Assembly (NCBI GenBank): GCA_947652605.1
Contig: OX393579.1
Span: 48,180,970-48,244,969, forward strand
Source: Elmis aenea
Taxonomy: Eukaryota; Arthropoda; Insecta; Coleoptera; Elmidae
Length of the DNA stretch: 64,000 bases
Reading direction: 5' to 3'
The notes beneath the pieces were generated by a model. That model saw nothing but the letters and a program-made list of their open reading frames with translations, ran no database searches and had not been told where the DNA came from. Positions 60,352 through 64,000 of this stretch are shown here, one piece after another. Numbering within the stretch: the stretch's first letter is position 1; each line of letters starts with the position of its first letter. The position numbers were made by a program, and so were the translations under genes.

Positions 60352-61067
60352 CAGGGTGGCCTATTTTCGATGCCCATACAGGGTATCTCGGTTATTATCA
60401 GAGATAGAAAAAAAGTAAGTACGTAGTCTCGATTTATTTTTTCGAGAGAAATTTATTGCCGTAAAGATATTTTGATATTTTTTTAAGTTTACGAAATATA
60501 GCCAAAAACCGATTTTTGGCACTTTTCAAAAATGTTAAATATCTCGCTTAAACGAAAAGATTAAAAAAAAACTTGAAAAACATTTTTGGCATGGTTTTTT
60601 GTGCTTAATAAGATAGCTATGTTCAAGTGTTATTTACTCATACGAATACCGATATAATATTACACCTTTCTTATTTTAAATGGCAACCATAGTTGGCTTT
60701 GACATGAATTGAAAGCTTATTTTTTGCGCTTTTCAAAAATATATAATCTGCTTATGGTTGTCATTTAAAATAAGAAAGTTAGGTGTAATATATCGGTATT
60801 GATATGAGTAAAAAACAATTGAACATCTTATTAAGCACAAAAAATCATGCCAAAAATGTTTTTCAAGTTTTTTTCTATCTTTTCGTTTAAGCGAGGTATT
60901 TAACATTTTTGAAAAGTGCCAAAAATCGGTTTTTGGCTATATTTTGAAAATTTAAAAAGATATCAAAAATCTGTTTACGTTAATGAACTCCTCTCGAAAA
61001 AAGAAATCGAGATTACGTACTTAGTTTTTTCCTATCTCTGATAATAACCGAGAAATAGGCCACCCTA
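60352..61067. mobile_element. Family E palindromic element
   Basis: It begins CAGGGTGGCCTATTTTCGAT and ends GCCACCCTA (terminal G to A), TA-flanked. The arms of about 350 bp are complementary around a centre near 60730. A left-arm copy lies at 62058-62364. Confidence 0.85.
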
Positions 61068-61094
61068 TACGTCTTAAAATTATTTTCAGCTATA

Positions 61095-61350
61095 CAGGGT
61101 GTCCCATTTTTGCGCTATAACAAAAACAAGGATTTTTTAGAATGGAACCCTGTATATTTTTAGGTCTTCGGATGTCATTTTTTAACCTCTACATGAATGT
61201 CTGTTCACTTTTTGATTTTGTGTCAGTGTTGCCAACTTATAATTTTTTTTTCAGAAAAATGCTACATAAGCAGGCTTAACTTTAAAAAATCGTTGCGACT
61301 TTGTTTTTTGAAGTTAAGAAATAAGCCCGACGCACTGTTGCAGGACCCTG
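61095..61350. mobile_element. Small TA-flanked element with CAGGGTGTCC ends
   Basis: It begins CAGGGTGTCCCATTTTTGCG and ends GCAGGACCCTG, flanked by TA on both sides. The terminal repeat is short (CAGGGT with CC), and the interior is not palindromic. Confidence 0.55.
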
Positions 61351-62057
61351 TATAATACACATACATTCTCCAACTCTTATACACATGCAAGTAGTAATAT
61401 TAATATTTGTTAATAAATCATGTTCTGTGTAAATTATTTATGCACACACAAAAGTTTATTATGTTTTTATGTCTCGGTACAAAACAAACTGCATTACGTA
61501 TTTGTTTATCGCGGATAATTTTGAACGTTAAATATATGTTTCCAACGTTTTAACACTTGATTTACTTGCATGCAAATTCGTATTTAAATGAGGCGGAGTC
61601 GCAAATTAACGGCTCGGCGATTTTTTTTCATGGCCCTCTCTTTCAGTGAAAGTTAACTTATTGTTTGTGAAAATATGAAACGTCACCGTTATTTATTACA
61701 TTAAATAATTAAAAAGTATGAATAATTTGCGTTGTAAATTGGTCGAAGTAAGCGGAATCATTACAAGTAACGGTTGTTGCGTTCATTGTTAATTTATTTC
61801 CTTGATAAAAGTCGCGGATACATAACCCATTCGTTCGGTATTTGTGTAACAATGTTTTTACTTCGTTACATATTCTCGATGCCAAAGTTTCTTTTTTTTT
61901 TATATATTGAACCTTAGCCTATATTGACAATGTATTTATAAAAATAGATTACGTTGTAAACATGACTCAAGTTCGCGTCTGTTCGATGTTGTTTAGCGGT
62001 TGTTTTTTTTTTAATTTTAAACAAAATCGCATTGACTTTCTTTTGTCTGTGTATGTA

Positions 62058-62364
62058 CAGGGTGTTCTATTTTCGATGGCCATACAGGGAGGGTTTCCGG
62101 TTATTATTAGATATAGAAAAAAAAACAAGTACGTAGTCTCGATTTCTTTTATCGAGACAAATTCATTGCCGGAAACAGATTTTTGATATCTTCTTCAATT
62201 TTCGAAATATAGCCAAAAACCGATTTTTGACAATTTTCAAAATTGTTAAATATCTCGCTTAAACGAAAAGATAGAGAAAAACTTTAAAGACATTTTTAGC
62301 ATGGTGTTTTGTCCTTAATAAGATAGCGATATTAATTATTTTTTTACTCATACAAATATCGATA
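62058..62364 (+). mobile_element. Family E left-arm fragment
   Basis: CAGGGTGTTCTATTTTCGAT, then tatagaaaaa and acgtagtctcgattt match 60352-60660. It abuts another element start at 62367. Confidence 0.7.
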
Positions 62365-62366
62365 TA

Positions 62367-62475
62367 CAGGGTGTCCCAAATTCGAGTAAATGCATGGGGA
62401 TCTCGCTTATCTTAAGAGCTACGAGGTCGGTTAAATTAGGGCAAAGTTGCGAAATTAGATGCTCATCAAATATCT
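62367..62475 (+). mobile_element. Terminal fragment of another CAGGGTGTCCCA element
   Basis: CAGGGTGTCCCAAATTCGAG followed by gatctcgcttatcttaagag and ggttaaattagggcaaagtt, the latter shared with the subterminal part of family C. No right end seen. Confidence 0.6.
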
Positions 62476-62479
62476 GCAA

Positions 62480-64000
62480 AGAAAATTTTCATCCAACTTT
62501 TTAATAGTCTGGCTTCGCAAAGGACCATAATGTTACTATAGAAACGATGTTTGACGGCTCCGTTAACTTTATACGTGGTTTGCGCAACCATGCATTAGTG
62601 TTTTGTTTTAAAGTTAAAATTAATCAGAGTTGCAAATGATGCTTCCGTCGTCGCATATATTTTTGGACGTGCCGTATGGAAACGTGCTAATTAAACACAA
62701 TAGCCTGTTGTGAGACATTAAGTCGAACATTTTGAGCACATTTATTAGCCATTAACTTTACTTATTAATTCTTTTGTCGCGACACTTAACAGACGTGTAT
62801 TGATTACGTTTATTGAGACGTCGAATTAAACGTTTGCGTACGTGGTGTGAATCATATCTTCCAGGTGACGAGAAAGAAAAATATTTCGTGGATTTACCAT
62901 GGTACTGCTGCATTGTGTAAAACCCGACAGGTCATGAAGAAAATACGCACTTTCTTGGGACGACGCGACGTTTAGTCGTTAATGTATTTTTAATGTGGGC
63001 AATCCAGATAAAGTATTGTACATAAAGAGTTTGTTTGCTGGCTCAATTAATAGCGAGTTTTTAGGCGCCAGGAACTTCAAATTACGAGACAAAGTCCTAA
63101 GAAGTAAATCAAAGTGTCTGACTAGGTAACGAAATCAATGTTTTCAATCAACTTAAAATGTAAAATATTAGGTTTATTTAACAGTGTTTTGTGTCGGTTT
63201 TGACACAGAAATGCAAATTTACTTCGTGTAGTCACCTATAGAGATGAATGACACTGTTTACTTTCAATATTTTATTGTAACCCGTTTACTTTGTTCATTT
63301 TTATCATGAGATACAGTGACCATTGTAAACAGTAAACATCAATTGTTATTAAACGTGCTCTAAAATGTGAATGACGTTGTTTTTAATTCATTTGTCTTAA
63401 TTGTTTCTTGCAACGCAAAAAAAACTGTGTATGTTAAGACGGAGGCGGTGTATTTAATGTAAAGGTTGCATAACTACAAACTTTTAAGGGTTGTAAAATA
63501 TACAGGGTGTATGTTGCAACCTTGCAACACGAAGAACTAGGAGATTTCAGAAACCGTTAATATTAGAAGGACGGTTAAAATAGCAAAGAAGTGTGTTTTT
63601 AAGTATTTAGTAAGAATCTTATAAGGTGTGCATATTTTGCCCAGCCTCTGAAATATGTTAAAAAGGCTGAAAAACTTAATTTATATAGTTTTCCTTTTAA
63701 GTTTGTTTTTATCAACTGTAGAAATTTTAAATTTGCCTACGTAGTTAAGGAAGTGGCTTTGATTGCCTGACGATGTTGAAATTGACCCATCAGCCGGCTT
63801 AGTTTTTGGATTGCGATGGTCAATTTTTTATTATAACCCTTCATCGGGCGCAATGTTGCACTGCATTTTTTAAGTATCGCATGAGTCGATTCCTGTCAAA
63901 TAACGTCCAGCTAATCCCTCTGTACCTTAAGTGACTAGCTTTGAAGACAAAAAATAAACAGGTACTCTTCAGGCCCTTCTAGATGATGACGCTACCCAGT
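62480..64000. other. No gene recognised
   Basis: Intronic sequence. A solitary CAGGGTGTATGTTGCAACC at 63503, preceded by TA, is probably the left end of one more element. No CkIalpha exon was seen before the window ends. Confidence 0.4.

Larger units (their letters stand above)
6151..64000 (+). other. Presumed intron 2 of CkIalpha, filled with transposable elements
   Basis: After the phase-2 donor at 6151 no exon starting with the expected W-F/Y-G segment, and no HRDIKP, DFG or other kinase motif, was found by eye on the plus strand. No other cellular gene was recognised. The simplest reading is one intron of at least 57,850 bp. Short exons could have been missed, and a misjoin in the assembly would also explain this. 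Confidence 0.5.

Overview
The window looks like a gene-poor, repeat-rich insect chromosome segment, probably from a beetle. That placement is an inference from the conserved metazoan genes, the spliceosomal introns and the mix of mariner, hAT, Harbinger, non-LTR and TA-flanked palindromic elements; no sequence seen is diagnostic of a species. Base composition is strongly AT-rich, and protein-coding sequence covers only about 900 bases.

Only two cellular genes can be supported, and they form a divergent head-to-head pair in the first 6.2 kb. On the minus strand (3804-4788) are the first three coding exons of a mitochondrial NAD-isocitrate dehydrogenase regulatory subunit, closest to IDH3B. Its 3' exons are not visible and should lie off the left edge. 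A 1.05-kb palindromic transposon sits in its third intron. On the plus strand (5198-6150) are the first two coding exons of casein kinase I alpha (CkIalpha). The 409 bp between the two start codons is a candidate bidirectional promoter with a perfect CRE palindrome. No further CkIalpha exon was found up to 64000, so the rest is read as one intron of at least about 58 kb, unless the locus is misassembled.

The intron is a stack of transposons. The dominant group is long palindromic elements whose ends begin CAGGGTG or CAGGGTT and which are flanked by TA: family A (2.7 kb, half copy at 50 kb), B (57.9-59.4 kb, fragment at 10 kb), C (20.1-22.4 and 43.6-44.9 kb), D (38.8-40.1 kb), E (60.4-61.1 and 62.1 kb) and F (fragments at 24.9 and 60.1 kb). 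Five of these share a small subterminal inverted motif. Two (C and D) keep, in their loops, remnants of a DUF4817-type helix-turn-helix exon, which points to their source transposase. Family C arms also carry a sequence resembling a hammerhead ribozyme core.

Other recognisable elements are a dead mariner (12.2-14.3 kb) split by a 5'-truncated non-LTR element with a clear 7-bp target duplication; two hAT-type MITEs with exact 8-bp target duplications (7.3 and 17.1 kb); a Harbinger derivative with a frameshifted transposase fragment (46.0-47.2 kb); a small element bearing a 31-bp minisatellite (19.3 kb); two related MITEs next to TTAA (51.0 and 53.0 kb); a four-copy repeat of unknown class (10.6, 24.2, 30.2 and 48.0 kb); and several 3' fragments of non-LTR retrotransposons (30.0, 54.5, 55.9 and 59.5 kb). 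No rRNA, convincing tRNA, CRISPR array or intact transposase was seen. Element boundaries were read by eye and may be off by a few bases where termini are not stated exactly.
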